64,000 nucleotides of DNA from JBMYRH01 sp049602155 (GTDB taxonomy: Bacteria > Myxococcota_A > UBA9042 > PHBI01 > JBMYRH01): assembly GCA_049602155.1 (NCBI GenBank), contig JBMYRH010000013.1:1-64000 (forward strand). Reading direction: 5' to 3'. Below are positions 63,014-64,000 of this stretch, piece by piece. Every line of letters begins with the position of its first letter. Within the stretch, counting starts at the first letter, position 1. The position numbers and the translations under genes are program-made. A model generated the notes under the pieces. That model did not search any database, was not told the DNA's origin, and was given only the letters and a program-made list of their open reading frames with translations.

Positions 63014-64000
63014 TCATCGCGGGCCCTGGACGCGGTAGAGGCCCACGCGGAGCGAGGTGGCGCCTCCGTAGTAGCGAATCCAGACATCACCGTAGTTCTC
63101 CACGTCGCGCTCGAAGACGGGCTCGAGTTCAAAGCGCTCGTGTATCGCGGCGCACGCTGGGTGCATGTCATCGTCAAGCGGCGCTGGCACGCCAGGCGAA
63201 CGAAACTCTGCGTAGCACCGCATCCCCTGAAAGAAATAGGTCGCGACCCCGAACTCTGGCTCGTCGATAAAGTCATTGAGCGACCGGAGCACGCCATCGT
63301 TCGTTGGGGGGCGGAACAGGTAGTCTGGGAAGTGATAGTGGGTGAATCGGCTGTCTTGGCCCCTGTCGCGTCGATCACCCTCGCCGAGCCGCAGGAGCGT
63401 GAAGGGCGCATCGGTGGGGAGCGCCGCGCTGGCCTCTTGAATCAGCGCCTCCTCGGTGTGTTCGTTTGCCGGTGCCCAGAGCGCACTGGCGGTCGGGATG
63501 GCGCTCGCTAAGGCCACGGCGATCGGCACCCGGGCCAGGAGCTGAGGGCACCAGCGGGCGCGCCACATCTGTGCGGCCCCTGAGGCGCCGAGGAGCGTAA
63601 TGAAGAGCGCCCCCGGGACCTGGACACGGGCGATGTTCGCTTCGTCGAGATCGACGACGTAGAGGGTCAAGCTGATGAGGGCCGCCAAGGTCAGGGCGCC
63701 GAGCTTGATGCGCTGCCCGCGGCCAAGCAGCAGGGCGATGAGGCCAAGGGCGCTCACGGCGATGGGGAAGAGGTCTGGTCTGAGCGTGACGTTCCGCTCC
63801 CAGAGGACCATGCGAGGTAAGCGAGAGACCTCCTCCAGCTTCAAGCCCGGGAGGCTCGCGCGATCCGACAGTGTGTCCATCGCGTTGAGGATGTGGGCCA
63901 CATGAGGGAGGGTCAGCGCGATGATCACGAGCGCGGCGCTGACGAGGGCGAGGGTGGGCTTGAAGCGCGCCGCTGGCCACCCGGAGGCGATGGCGAACAG
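63014..64000 (-). CDS. Polytopic membrane protein, C-terminal part (runs off the window)
   Basis: The frame stays open to the end of the window, so the 5' part is missing; at least 328 residues are visible. The visible part has four or five transmembrane helices (for instance PTLALVSAALVIIALTL, LFPIAVSALGLIALLL, ALTLAALISLTLYVVDL) and then a soluble C-terminal domain of about 160 residues (FTHYHFPDYLFRPPT, FGVATYFFQGMRCYAEFRSP, DVENYGDVWIRYYGG). The layout resembles membrane glycosyltransferases or related proteins of the GT-C type, but no catalytic residue is visible. Start not in the window. Confidence 0.6.
   Translation of the reverse strand: MFAIASGWPAARFKPTLALVSAALVIIALTLPHVAHILNAMDTLSDRASLPGLKLEEVSRLPRMVLWERNVTLRPDLFPIAVSALGLIALLLGRGQRIKLGALTLAALISLTLYVVDLDEANIARVQVPGALFITLLGASGAAQMWRARWCPQLLARVPIAVALASAIPTASALWAPANEHTEEALIQEASAALPTDAPFTLLRLGEGDRRDRGQDSRFTHYHFPDYLFRPPTNDGVLRSLNDFIDEPEFGVATYFFQGMRCYAEFRSPGVPAPLDDDMHPACAAIHERFELEPVFERDVENYGDVWIRYYGGATSLRVGLYRVQGPR

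Overview
The window looks like a chromosomal piece of an uncultured or little-studied member of the Myxococcota (the old delta-proteobacteria, Bradymonadales/Polyangia-like). The reasons are the GC-rich coding, the very high density of secreted lipoproteins (at least 18 genes begin with a signal peptide and a lipobox Cys, many followed by a long Asp/Glu/Ala linker), Cys-rich 'CGxxDGCGGxC' and 'DCxxxxxC' repeat proteins, MYXO-CTERM-like C-terminal tags, a DUF1800/DUF1501 pair, PEGA and FG-GAP/UnbV proteins, and a Ser/Thr kinase. A run of Ns at 17415-17512 shows that it is an assembled draft scaffold. I see no tRNA, rRNA, insertion sequence, integrase or CRISPR array.

Layout. 126-2241: a DUF4157 (eCIS-associated) protein with a putative cysteine-protease-like C-terminal domain, followed 4 bp later by a small lipoprotein. 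2430-11003: SGNH/DUF4886 lipoprotein, ArsH, dipeptidyl-peptidase III lipoprotein, Cys-rich lipoprotein, GNAT acetyltransferase and a secreted helical protein. 11366-18817: secreted Cys-rich, YHYH and beta-propeller-like proteins, a class III cyclase, and a lipoprotein interrupted by the assembly gap at a Pro-Glu repeat. 18849-25946: lipoprotein, methyltransferase, RluF, PI-PLC-like lipoprotein, LtaS-like membrane sulfatase and a beta-helix lipoprotein. 26107-31412: DUF1800-DUF1501 operon and a hybrid histidine kinase. 31593-36663: 2OG oxygenase, a selenoprotein, a DCC-family protein, a Ser/Thr kinase, a decayed receiver domain, an SGNH hydrolase and an FKBP. 36681-49445: two FG-GAP/UnbV proteins, a Kazal-like lipoprotein, a thioredoxin-PEGA fusion, an ABA4-like membrane protein, a TauD-type oxygenase, a phosphoesterase and a methyltransferase. 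49665-64000: pectinacetylesterase-like lipoprotein, a second selenoprotein coupled to a 74-residue membrane protein, a MotA-like protein, a patatin, a LamG lipoprotein, a DUF188 protein, a giant vicinal-Cys repeat lipoprotein, a Kua/CarF-type lipid desaturase, and the C-terminal part of a membrane protein that runs off the window.

The most valuable observation is a pair of unlinked genes that conventional gene finding would truncate or miss. complement(32288..32830) and complement(51994..52545) each encode an AhpC/TSA-like thiol peroxidase in which an in-frame TGA sits exactly at the peroxidatic Cys position (residue 42 in both, U-x-x-C motif). In each a hairpin with a G in its apical loop starts a short distance downstream, as expected of a bacterial SECIS. 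The organism therefore very probably uses selenocysteine. The second selenoprotein overlaps its upstream small membrane protein by GTGA, which suggests translational coupling.

Most genes are monocistronic or in pairs. Apparent operons are 685-2241/126-680, 26107-28197/28198-29643, 36681-38954/36169-36663, 49665-51008/51005-51997 and 52542-52766/51994-52545. Four convergent pairs end in a shared 4-bp CTAG/TTAG, so their stop codons overlap and no room is left for a terminator.
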